NCBI RefSeq assembly: GCF_009883055.1
Contig: NZ_WWVR01000032.1
Span: 1 to 40,943 of the forward strand
Source: Blautia sp. BIOML-A1
Lineage (GTDB): Bacteria; Bacillota; Clostridia; Lachnospirales; Lachnospiraceae
Length of the DNA stretch: 40,943 bases
Reading direction: 5' to 3'
Part shown: piece by piece, positions 34,694 to 40,943 of the stretch
Layout: the number at the start of each line of letters is the position of its first letter
How positions within the stretch are numbered: position 1 is the first letter of the stretch
The notes under the pieces: generated by a model
What the model saw: the letters and a program-made list of their open reading frames with translations, nothing else
Database searches by the model: none
Told to the model about the DNA's origin: nothing
Position numbers and translations under genes: made by a program

Positions 34694-35200
34694 TTATATA
34701 AGTCCCTTCATCAAATGTATGGTCATTGTACCGCTTTCCAGATCTACATTCAGAATACACTCTTTGATCGCCGGAAGAAGGACTTCTCCGTGTTCCCTGG
34801 AATTAACGATATAGACATCATTCGCTCCCGTCTCCATCACATCCTTAAGTGTTCCAAACTCCGTTCCATCCTCCAGGACTACCTTCATTCCCAGAAGGTC
34901 CGCGATATAGTACTCATCTTCACCCAGTTCCTGACCCTCTTCCCGCGGGATCCAGAGAGCACACCCCTTATATTTCTCGATATCGTTGATATTATCGATA
35001 CCATCAAATTTAAGGATGGCAAGGTTTTTGAAAAATCTTACATTTTTGATATCCAATCTTCGATACTCTCTGCCTGTATCCAGCAGTACATAATCCAGAT
35101 CCAGAAAACGTTCTGCATCATCCGTAGTAGGATATACTTTAACCTCTCCCCTCACACCATGTGTAGTGGTGATCACTCCGACCTTTAATAAATCTTCCAT
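34694..35200 (-). CDS. rimM: Ribosome maturation factor RimM
   Basis: RimM binds ribosomal protein S19 and assists maturation of the 30S head. The 168-residue protein has the N-terminal RimM domain (GVITTTHGVRGEVKVYPTTDDAERF) and a C-terminal PRC-barrel (EYYIADLLGMKVVLEDGTEFGTLKDVMETGANDVYIV ... LLPAIKECI). GGGAG lies six bases before the ATG. It is separated from khpA by a small terminator-like hairpin (35222-35248). Confidence 0.96.
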   Translation of the reverse strand: MEDLLKVGVITTTHGVRGEVKVYPTTDDAERFLDLDYVLLDTGREYRRLDIKNVRFFKNLAILKFDGIDNINDIEKYKGCALWIPREEGQELGEDEYYIADLLGMKVVLEDGTEFGTLKDVMETGANDVYIVNSREHGEVLLPAIKECILNVDLESGTMTIHLMKGLI

Positions 35201-35221
35201 AAAAAACTCCCTTTAAGATGT

Positions 35222-35248
35222 AAAAAGGAGCTATGTTTCCACAGCTCC
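35222..35248 (-). terminator. Terminator or attenuator between khpA and rimM
   Basis: On the minus strand GGAGCTGTG-GAAA-CATAGCTCC (9 bp with one G-U, GNRA-type loop) is followed by five T, then the rimM ribosome site about 10 bases on. It would partly uncouple rimM-trmD-queA from the ribosomal-protein and SRP genes upstream. Confidence 0.75.
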
Positions 35249-35258
35249 GATACTTTCT

Positions 35259-35489
35259 TTATTGCAGAATATCTACAATTACTTTTTTGCTGCTCTTTGA
35301 AGAAGCCGCTTTAACTACTGTACGGATTGCCTTGGCAATACGTCCCTGTCTTCCGATGACCTTTCCCATATCAGAAGGGCCCACTTTCAGTTCAATGATA
35401 ACTGCATCTTCTTTTTCGTTTTCGGTGACTACCACCTCATCCGGATGCTCCACAAGAGATTTTGCAATTACTTCAACTAATTCTTTCAT
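35259..35489 (-). CDS. khpA: KH-domain RNA-binding protein KhpA (YlqC)
   Basis: KhpA is a small RNA-binding protein that partners with KhpB (Jag/EloR) and influences cell division and mRNA fate in Gram-positives. The 76-residue product is essentially a single KH domain with the loop VIGRQGRIAKAIRTVVKAA. It lies between rpsP and rimM, its conserved place in Firmicutes. GGGAGG lies about six bases before the ATG. Confidence 0.93.
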   Translation of the reverse strand: MKELVEVIAKSLVEHPDEVVVTENEKEDAVIIELKVGPSDMGKVIGRQGRIAKAIRTVVKAASSKSSKKVIVDILQ

Positions 35490-35550
35490 TACATACCTCC
35501 CTGTACTGTCTATGACAGGATCTTAAGAAATACCTTCCGTATCGTATCTC

Positions 35551-35796
35551 TTATTTCTCGATTCCGGCCTCTTTGAAGATTCTTGCTACAACGTCTGTCG
35601 GCTGAGCTCCTGCTGCAAGCCATTTTTTAGCTTCTTCTTCGTTTACTTTGTAAGCACTTGGCTCGATGTTCGGATCATATGTTCCGATTTCAGCGATGCA
35701 TTTTCCGTCACGTTTGCTGCGGGAATCTGCAACTACGATTCTATAAAAAGGTGCTTTCTTCTGTCCCATTCTTCTTAATCTGATTTTAACTGCCAT
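35551..35796 (-). CDS. rpsP: Small ribosomal subunit protein bS16
   Basis: The 81-residue product matches S16 throughout: [33 protein letters not shown], and [14 protein letters not shown]. The start at 35794-35796 has GGAGG eight bases upstream; the open frame extends 15 bases further to an ATG that overlaps that site. It lies 50 bases after ffh and 61 bases before khpA. Confidence 0.97.
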   Translation of the reverse strand: MAVKIRLRRMGQKKAPFYRIVVADSRSKRDGKCIAEIGTYDPNIEPSAYKVNEEEAKKWLAAGAQPTDVVARIFKEAGIEK

Positions 35797-35846
35797 TTTT
35801 GTTTCCTCCATTATGATATCTTTTATTGTTTTGGTTGATTTATCTA

Positions 35847-37193
35847 TTAAAAAGGAAGCTTGAAGCCGCCTCTTTTACCCATTTTACCGCCCATCATTCC
35901 AGGCATCTGTTTCATTAATTTCTTGCTCTGCTCAAACTGCTTCACAAGACGGTTGACTTCTGCAATGTCCACACCCGCACCCTTCGCGATACGGTTCTTG
36001 CGGGATACATTCATAATCCCCGGATTGCTCCGCTCTGCCGGTGTCATGGAAAGGATGATCGCCTTGGTACGCTCCAGTGCCTTCTCATCGATCATATCTT
36101 CAAGTTCCCTGGCCTTACTGCCAATTCCCGGAAGCATGTTGAGGATACTGCCGATACCGCCCATCTTGTTCATCTGTTCCATACTGGTGAGATAGTCATT
36201 GAAGTCAAAATCCATTTTTTTGAGCTTCTTCTGCATCTCTGCCGCCTGATCCTGGTCAAGTGCCGCCTCCGCTTTCTCAATAAGGCTCATCACATCTCCC
36301 ATTCCCAGGATTCTGGAAGCCATACGTTCCGGATAGAACTGCTCCAGATCTGAAAGCTTCTCTCCCATACCTACATAAAGGATCGGCTTTCCGGTTACTG
36401 CCTTGATAGAAAGTGCTGCACCGCCTCGGGTGTCACCATCCATCTTGGTAAGGATAACTCCATCGATTCCAACCTTGTCAACGAAAGTCTTGGCTACGTT
36501 TACCGCATCCTGACCTGTCATCGCATCTACGATCAGAAGTGTCGCATCCACCTGTATATTTGCCTTGATGTCTGCAAGCTCCTGCATCATGTTCTCATCC
36601 ACATGAAGTCGGCCTGCGGTATCAAGAAGAACTACATTCTGCTGATTGGCTCTGGCATGCTCAACTGCCGCCTTCGCAATGTCTACCGGGCTCTGCTTAT
36701 CTCCCATGGAAAAAACTTCCACACCCTGCTTCTCTCCATTTACCTGAAGCTGTGTGATCGCTGCCGGACGATATACGTCACATGCAACCAGAAGCGGTCG
36801 TTTTCCCTTGGATTTAAGTTTGCCTGCAAGCTTGGCAACTGTAGTTGTCTTACCTGCACCCTGAAGACCTGCCATCATCAGTACTGTGATCTCGTTTCCC
36901 GGTTTCAGTGGAAGCTCTGTTGTCTCGCTTCCCATAAGGCTTACAAGCTCATCATTAACGATCTTGATCACCATCTGTCCCGGATTCAGTCCGTTCATGA
37001 CATCCTGTCCGACCGCACGTTCCTGCACAGATTTCGTGAACTGCTTTACAACCTTAAAGTTTACATCCGCTTCAAGAAGAGCCATCTTGACTTCTTTCAG
37101 GGCTATCTTGACATCTTCCTCTGTAAGTCGGCCTTTACTTCTCAGCTTTTTGAATACATTTTGTAATTTTTCCGTCAAGCTTTCAAATGCCAT
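35847..37193 (-). CDS. ffh: Signal recognition particle protein Ffh
   Basis: Ffh with SRP RNA targets nascent membrane and secreted proteins to FtsY. The 448-residue protein has an N domain (ending in [19 protein letters not shown]), the G domain with [20 protein letters not shown] and [14 protein letters not shown], and a Met-rich M domain ending in [15 protein letters not shown]. It starts three bases after ylxM, the conserved pairing. Confidence 0.98.
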   Translation of the reverse strand: MAFESLTEKLQNVFKKLRSKGRLTEEDVKIALKEVKMALLEADVNFKVVKQFTKSVQERAVGQDVMNGLNPGQMVIKIVNDELVSLMGSETTELPLKPGNEITVLMMAGLQGAGKTTTVAKLAGKLKSKGKRPLLVACDVYRPAAITQLQVNGEKQGVEVFSMGDKQSPVDIAKAAVEHARANQQNVVLLDTAGRLHVDENMMQELADIKANIQVDATLLIVDAMTGQDAVNVAKTFVDKVGIDGVILTKMDGDTRGGAALSIKAVTGKPILYVGMGEKLSDLEQFYPERMASRILGMGDVMSLIEKAEAALDQDQAAEMQKKLKKMDFDFNDYLTSMEQMNKMGGIGSILNMLPGIGSKARELEDMIDEKALERTKAIILSMTPAERSNPGIMNVSRKNRIAKGAGVDIAEVNRLVKQFEQSKKLMKQMPGMMGGKMGKRGGFKLPF

Positions 37194-37196
37194 GCG

Positions 37197-37520
37197 TTAT
37201 AACTCCTCTAAAATTTCATTGGAAATTTCTGTAATCTCCTGTGCCTGATAATCGGCCGCAATTTCTTTGATCCGATGAACCTGCTCTCTGATATTCAGAA
37301 ATTTCTCTACCAGATGAAGCTTCGCCTCGTACTCCTCCAGCGTGTGATTGCAGCGCTTGATCATATCATGGACACCCTGTCGGCTGATCCCCAGATCCTC
37401 TGCTACCTCACTGAGGGAATAATCCTCCAGAACAACGCTCTCATATACCTGCTGCTGTCGTTCCGTAAGCAATTCTCCATAAAAATCATATAACAATGTC
37501 TGTTCCACAAATCTTTCCAT
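37197..37520 (-). CDS. ylxM: YlxM-family sigma-70 region-4-like DNA-binding protein
   Basis: The 107-residue protein contains a region-4-like helix-turn-helix ([40 protein letters not shown], about residues 18-57). YlxM is linked with SRP function in Firmicutes and is almost always directly upstream of ffh, as here. AGGTGG lies a few bases before the ATG. It is the first gene of the run and has a strong promoter (37538-37566). Confidence 0.93.
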   Translation of the reverse strand: MERFVEQTLLYDFYGELLTERQQQVYESVVLEDYSLSEVAEDLGISRQGVHDMIKRCNHTLEEYEAKLHLVEKFLNIREQVHRIKEIAADYQAQEITEISNEILEEL

Positions 37521-37537
37521 CTGTAACCACCTTGGGT

Positions 37538-37566
37538 ATCATATCGTATTTTGGCGTAGGTGTCAA
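37538..37566 (-). promoter_or_regulatory. Sigma-A promoter of the ylxM-ffh run, with a dyad over the -35
   Basis: TTGACA (37561-37566), a 17-base spacer and TATGAT (37538-37543). A perfect 7-bp inverted repeat, TGTCAAG-n8-CTTGACA (37561-37582), overlaps the -35. Confidence 0.82.
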
Positions 37567-37604
37567 GTGTTTTTTCTTGACAGATGTTTTTTATTCTATA
37601 ATTA

Positions 37605-38318
37605 CTATTCTGCTAATTTCTCAAATTCTGCTTTACTAATCTTTATGCCACTTGCCGCAAGCCGGTCAGCTCTGTCATAATATATTTTATCCACAGCATC
37701 TGTTTTTTCAGATGCAATGCCATAATGCAGCAGTCTATGACATATCGGACATAGACAAACCACATTCGCGTAAACATCCAGACTGTTTTGAAACATCTCC
37801 TGATACCTCATTGGTAACGCATGATGCCCTTCCATGTATGGATGCCCTGTCCCCTTTGCAATAAAGGTTTTATGCTTTGGATCTAGTTCACATTCATATC
37901 CTGCTGACTCTATAGACTGCAATTTGATTATAGAAGATCTTTTCCAGTTTTCCATGGCAATAACACGTTTATCCTCAACTGGAACTTCAATATCCATAAC
38001 CTCTATCTGATTATGAATATTCTCAAAACCTTTGCCATTAGCAAACTTCAGATAATTGTTAAATCCAGCACTGTACATCCTGTGTCCACGTATATTTAGC
38101 TCAACAAACTCTGGATTTGTGTATAAATATTCCTTTATTATTTTCAGTTCATCAAGATTCTGGATTTCATAGACTGACTGTCTTATTTTTTCTTTCTTGA
38201 CAAGAAATTTTGAAATGTATCGCATTGCTCTTTGCTAATGATCAATTGTAGAATCTGACACCTTGCATATCTCTTTAAGATATTTTTCATAATACGTCAT
38301 AAGAGCATATCCATTCAT
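37605..38318 (-). pseudogene. HNH endonuclease (restriction-type) gene interrupted by an in-frame amber codon
   Basis: The 206-residue downstream part (ATG 38223-38225) ends in an HNH/McrA-like nuclease module: GHHALPMRYQEMF, then NVVCLCPICHRLLHYG. The same frame continues upstream with codons reading MNGYALMTYYEKYLKEICK then VSDSTIDH, a TAG at 38235-38237, then QRAMRYISKFL. The upstream part has GGGG eight bases before ATG 38316-38318, and joined across the stop it reads as one continuous helical N-terminus. The gene therefore seems to have lost its true start to a single nonsense change, unless it reinitiates at 38225 or the stop is suppressed. It follows the DNA methyltransferase gene by 88 bases, suggesting a restriction-modification pair. 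Confidence 0.72.
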
Positions 38319-38406
38319 ATACTTTACCCCACTGATGTTTTTTAATTCATACAGAATCACTTACCTATAAGTATACATCCCAGTTTATATTTTTACAATC
38401 AGCACG

Positions 38407-39483
38407 TTAGAATATCAACCAGCAGAAAAACTCATCTGTTACTGCGTTTTCTTTAAGAACATTTTTTATTAAAGATAAATTTTTTCTATCATCTACCTCA
38501 TTTAAAATTATCTTTCTGAAAATACTTTCGAAAATTGGCACAGCAATACTATTGCCAGCCTGTTTATATAATGCCGTATAGTATCTGCCTTTTTTTTGCT
38601 GTGCCTGTCTTGCTCGTTCAAAATCTTCGTCTGTATATCCCTGCAATCTCCAGCATTCGCGTTCCGTTAAGTATCTGTATCTTCCATTTCCACAATCTAT
38701 CACCTGTGCAGGTGTTCTGTCTTGTCGTGTGGTAATTGTGAATGCATAATCCCGTATAACGGTTGCCCTTCTTACACTTCCAGTCACACCAATCACATTT
38801 CTTACGGAAGGTTGTGTCACATCATATACTTCTGGTACTTTCTCATTATTTTCCAAAAACTCACTAATATTACGCATTGGGGTTCGAATCAGATCGTCAA
38901 AACAAAACTTTTCTTTTCCAAGACTAGAAACCGTAAACACTCTTTCTCTTGCCTGCGGGAGTCCAAACTCTCTCGCATCCAATACTTCATAATTATTTGT
39001 ATATCCCATATCTTCCATTTCTTCCTGGTATCTGGAAAAATTTGCAATCATATGACGACTCATAACATTCCGCACGTTCTCCCATATCACCCACTTTGGT
39101 TTCCAGTTTCCCATCTGTTGAATGATATGTATTGTTTCCCACATCAGACTTGAGCGCGTTCCGCTTCCTTGATCTGCTCCTTTTCCTCTGTTGACTCTTC
39201 CATCTACCATCGTTGCTTTCCCCTGATGTCCGGCAATACTCATATCCTGGCAGGGACTTCCATGTATCAAAATATCGGGACATAAATTCCAACCTATAAT
39301 ATTTTGCGTCTTATATGATAATTCTTCTGAAAATATAGAATTATATGATCGAACTGCTTTTTCATCAATTTCCACATAATCTATTGCTTTTGTAGGTATA
39401 TTAAGATTACGAAGTGCACACCTTGGGCTTCCAATTCCCCCAAACAATTCTAGAATCTGAACAGGCTTTTGTTCCTCAATCAT
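38407..39483 (-). CDS. DNA (cytosine-5-)-methyltransferase, probable restriction-modification methylase
   Basis: The enzyme transfers methyl from SAM to C5 of cytosine in a target sequence. The 358-residue product has the m5C motifs in order: I LELFGGIGSPRCAL (11-24), IV with the catalytic Cys GSPCQDMS (Cys 78), VI WENVRN (134-139), VIII QARERVF (177-183), a variable target-recognition region (about 200-290), IX-like RECWRLQGYTDEDF and X KQAGNSIAVPIFE. All catalytic positions look intact. The target sequence cannot be read from the protein. An in-frame stop directly precedes ATG 39481-39483; AAGGAG lies 12 bases upstream. The region is AT-rich compared with the adjacent ffh run, consistent with acquisition. 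Confidence 0.93.
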   Translation of the reverse strand: MIEEQKPVQILELFGGIGSPRCALRNLNIPTKAIDYVEIDEKAVRSYNSIFSEELSYKTQNIIGWNLCPDILIHGSPCQDMSIAGHQGKATMVDGRVNRGKGADQGSGTRSSLMWETIHIIQQMGNWKPKWVIWENVRNVMSRHMIANFSRYQEEMEDMGYTNNYEVLDAREFGLPQARERVFTVSSLGKEKFCFDDLIRTPMRNISEFLENNEKVPEVYDVTQPSVRNVIGVTGSVRRATVIRDYAFTITTRQDRTPAQVIDCGNGRYRYLTERECWRLQGYTDEDFERARQAQQKKGRYYTALYKQAGNSIAVPIFESIFRKIILNEVDDRKNLSLIKNVLKENAVTDEFFCWLIF

Positions 39484-39514
39484 CTATATTAACCACTCCT
39501 TATAGTATTTTTCT

Positions 39515-39532
39515 GTTACTGTGAACAGTTAC
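39515..39532. repeat. 18-bp minimal MITE with perfect 8-bp target duplication
   Basis: GTTACTGTGAACAGTTAC is the fusion of the family's two ends. It is flanked on both sides by ATTTTTCT (39507-39514 and 39533-39540), the same 8-bp duplication length seen at copies D and E. It lies in the methyltransferase mRNA leader, about 30 bp before the start codon. Confidence 0.85.
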
Positions 39533-39590
39533 ATTTTTCTTTCTGTCAATAACTTTAATCCACATTTTAAAGAACAAATCGTTCCTGTAT

Positions 39591-39619
39591 ATTATAATAC
39601 ATTTTTCATACTATAACAA
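39591..39619 (-). promoter_or_regulatory. Sigma-A promoter of the methyltransferase gene
   Basis: TTGTTA (39614-39619), a 17-base spacer and perfect TATAAT (39591-39596), giving a leader of about 100 nt that contains the minimal MITE. Confidence 0.72.
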
Positions 39620-39674
39620 GCATTTCTCTTTTTAAAAATTTCTCCTATTATATACTCCAATTTGTTCTTCTTTA

Positions 39675-39683
39675 TGTTATACT
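39675..39683 (+). promoter_or_regulatory. Extended -10 promoter of the small-peptide (toxin) RNA
   Basis: TGTTATACT (39675-39683) is an extended -10; the -35 region is poor. The expected transcript start is near 39690, and with the terminator at 39864-39888 this gives a transcript of about 200 nt. Confidence 0.6.
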
Positions 39684-39730
39684 ATGTATGTTGCTGCCCT
39701 CAATCTGGCAACAGAAAGGGGGTGCTTGCG

Positions 39731-39817
39731 TTGAATGCAATCGTATCTTTTTTAGTCGCTGTTGCGGCTGGTGTAGCCTGCCACTACATCATCAAATGGT
39801 TAGACGGTGACAAATAA
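39731..39817 (+). CDS. 28-residue hydrophobic peptide, candidate type I toxin (Fst/PepA1-like)
   Basis: TTG-initiated frame after AAAGGGGGTG with six bases spacing. The product starts MNAIVSFLVAVAAGV, continues ACHYIIKWLDGDK, and ends at TAA 39815-39817. It has one membrane span (about residues 3-21) followed by a WLD-type charged tail, the layout of Fst and PepA1 membrane toxins (hydrophobic helix, then W-L, then charged end). The mRNA has a 5' hairpin (TGTTGC/GCAACA, about 39690-39712) and ends in a terminator shared with a convergent short RNA (39852-39926), as in the par locus of pAD1. The resemblance is architectural; toxicity is not shown. Confidence 0.72.
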   Translation: MNAIVSFLVAVAAGVACHYIIKWLDGDK

Positions 39818-39851
39818 CAGCAGCTGGCCTCGGTTCGTGCACCGTAAAAGC

Positions 39852-39926
39852 ACAAAAAGAAATCCCCCAGTATTCCCAGTACTGAGGGCTTTTGTCTGTG
39901 TTAGACATGTATTTCATTCTTTGCCT
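39852..39926 (-). ncRNA. Convergent antisense RNA, candidate type I antitoxin
   Basis: A strong minus-strand promoter (39933-39961) would start a transcript near 39926 that ends at the shared hairpin with the tail ATTTCTTTTTG near 39852, about 75 nt in all. No open frame is present. It overlaps the 3' end of the peptide mRNA across the terminator, and its 5' part carries GCAA, complementary to the TTGC of the peptide mRNA's 5' hairpin. Toxin RNA of about 200 nt and antitoxin RNA of about 75 nt resemble RNA I and RNA II of par. Confidence 0.65.
39864..39888. terminator. Bidirectional terminator shared by the peptide mRNA and antisense RNA
   Basis: CCCCCAGTA pairs with TACTGAGGG (8 of 9 pairs) around a 7-base loop. 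Plus-strand continuation is CTTTTGT and minus-strand continuation is ATTTCTTTTTG, so it can end both convergent transcripts. Confidence 0.82.
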
Positions 39927-39932
39927 ACGGCA

Positions 39933-39961
39933 ATTATAGCATATGCCTTTTCGGAAATCAA
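39933..39961 (-). promoter_or_regulatory. Promoter of the candidate antisense antitoxin RNA
   Basis: TTGATT (39956-39961), a 17-base spacer and perfect TATAAT (39933-39938) with TGC in front (extended -10). It is stronger than the toxin promoter, as expected for an antitoxin RNA. Confidence 0.78.
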
Positions 39962-40107
39962 TATGCCTGATCTCGGTATTTCTATGGATTTTTCTCCATT
40001 TGGCACAAATTTGTCACAGAATCAAATTCCATATTCCGCAAAGTCCTGTATTTCCTGCATTTCTCAGGAATTTATATCAAGTGTTTTTTCTTAACAAATA
40101 CCTGAGA

Positions 40108-40728
40108 TTACTGGAACTGTTTCTCGGGCTCTTCTGCCTCGAATTCAAATACGCAGCGGTCAAATGCATTGACCACATTTGTTTCTTCGTATTTGTCATA
40201 ACGCTTGTGTTTTCTTCCATATGACATATGAACGTGTCCGTGGAGGAAATATTTGGGGCGGTATTTTTCCATCAGGCGACGGAAGACTTTAAAACCCTGG
40301 TGCGGAAGATCACGTCCGTCATTCAGCTGATAGGCCGGTGCATGTGTCACAAGGATATCAATCCCTCCGCGAAACCATATCTTCGGAAAAAGCTTTAATA
40401 CCCTTTTGTTCATTTCCCATTCTGTATACTGGTGGGTGCCGGGTTTATAACGCATAGATCCCCCAAGCCCCAGGATTCGTACTCCTTCGTAGACAACAAG
40501 TTTGTCGTCAATGCAGATGCAGCCCTCCGGTGGGATCTTTTCGTATTTATCATCGTGATTTCCATGTACATAGAAGACCGGAGCCGATGTAAATGTAGCA
40601 AGAAAGGACAGATAACGCGGATCCAGATCTCCGCAGGAGATGATAAGATCGATTCCCTCCAGTTTGCTTTTTTCGAAATAATCCCATAGATACTTGGATT
40701 CTTCATCTGCTATGGCAAGTATTTTCAT
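40108..40728 (-). CDS. Calcineurin-like metallophosphoesterase family protein
   Basis: The 206-residue cytoplasmic protein has the metallophosphoesterase metal-binding motifs in order: the first block is atypical (KILAIADEES, where many members have DxH), then SCGDLDPRYL (GDxD), VHGNHDDKY (GNHD), THAPAY (GHxP-type His) and HGHVHMSY (GHxH). It resembles the YfcE/ICC-type group acting on small phosphodiesters or cyclic nucleotides; the substrate is unknown. The DxH Asp-His pair is replaced by AD-E, so metal coordination may be altered. The ribosome site is weak. Confidence 0.88.
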   Translation of the reverse strand: MKILAIADEESKYLWDYFEKSKLEGIDLIISCGDLDPRYLSFLATFTSAPVFYVHGNHDDKYEKIPPEGCICIDDKLVVYEGVRILGLGGSMRYKPGTHQYTEWEMNKRVLKLFPKIWFRGGIDILVTHAPAYQLNDGRDLPHQGFKVFRRLMEKYRPKYFLHGHVHMSYGRKHKRYDKYEETNVVNAFDRCVFEFEAEEPEKQFQ

Positions 40729-40943
40729 CTATTGCATATCCCGTTACTGAAAACTTATAAAAAGTTATAAACTTCTATGTTTCATTCCTACTTCAACGAG
40801 TATGTTTTTGATGATATAAATATCAATCTACTCACAAGTTCTTGTACTCTCCATAGGCGTAAATTCCGGACTAACGTATCCGTACATATTTGCATTGACG
40901 TTTCAGTGTCAGCCTGCAAGTCTTTCTCCATAAGCCTTGAGAT
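40729..40943. other. Unassigned end region, possible remnant of a transposon-type gene
   Basis: No gene start or RNA is recognisable. On the minus strand one frame from the window edge reads LKAYGERLAG then a stop, and another frame continues DTETSMQICTDTLVRNLRLW for about 40 further codons. Such a short open end is compatible with the tail of an IS200/IS605-type tnpB gene with a frameshift, but the evidence is thin. A small ACAAG/CTTGT hairpin lies near 40830-40850. Confidence 0.25.

Overview
The window looks like a chromosomal segment of a low-to-mid-GC, spore-forming, anaerobic Firmicute, most likely a gut Lachnospiraceae (Blautia/Ruminococcus type). This rests on a SpoIID-family protein, pyruvate phosphate dikinase next to a PPi-type phosphofructokinase, a Phe T-box, the ylxM-ffh-rpsP-khpA-rimM-trmD cluster, and strong sigma-A promoters with strong Shine-Dalgarno sites. 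The genus is inference. I see no rRNA or tRNA genes and no CRISPR array.

Layout. 1-10.3 kb, almost all on the minus strand: pheS behind a T-box with UUC specifier, a YihY-type membrane protein, a SpoIID-family protein, galM, a structured ~200-nt RNA that is probably 6S RNA, leuS, and an EF-G-like GTPase. 10.4-14.3 kb, plus strand: tyrA-aroA and a CapA-type protein. 14.3-21 kb, mixed strands: a LysR regulator divergent from a DUF1275/YoaK membrane protein, an exported protein of unknown function, an aldehyde dehydrogenase, and a MATE transporter. 21-25.2 kb, minus: ppdK and the PPi-type phosphofructokinase, each with its own terminator and promoter. 25.2-26.0 kb: a noncoding stretch dominated by two very long imperfect palindromes. 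26.0-37.5 kb, minus, housekeeping: glycyl-tRNA synthetase, recO-era, an M16C protease, an uncharacterised protein, queA, trmD-rimM, khpA, rpsP, ffh and ylxM. 37.6-40.0 kb, AT-rich accessory segment: a cytosine-5 DNA methyltransferase, an HNH nuclease gene broken by an in-frame amber codon, and a probable type I toxin-antitoxin locus (28-residue hydrophobic peptide with a convergent antisense RNA). The window closes with a metallophosphoesterase and about 200 bp that I cannot assign with confidence.

The main unexplained structures are these. (1) A family of ~142-bp mobile miniature elements with GTAAC/GTTAC ends. Two full copies and one 18-bp minimal copy are bracketed by perfect 8-bp target duplications, and an internal hairpin shows compensatory changes between copies. 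The GTAA end plus 8-bp duplication suggests mobilisation by an IS66-family transposase. (2) Two ~260-bp quasi-palindromes between pfp and glyS. Their arms differ in sequence but they share almost the same 20-nt loop, and the second palindrome reaches into the glyS stop codon. (3) The Fst/par-like toxin-antitoxin candidate. (4) The amber-interrupted nuclease beside an apparently intact methyltransferase. All functional assignments are from reading the sequence; no database search was run.
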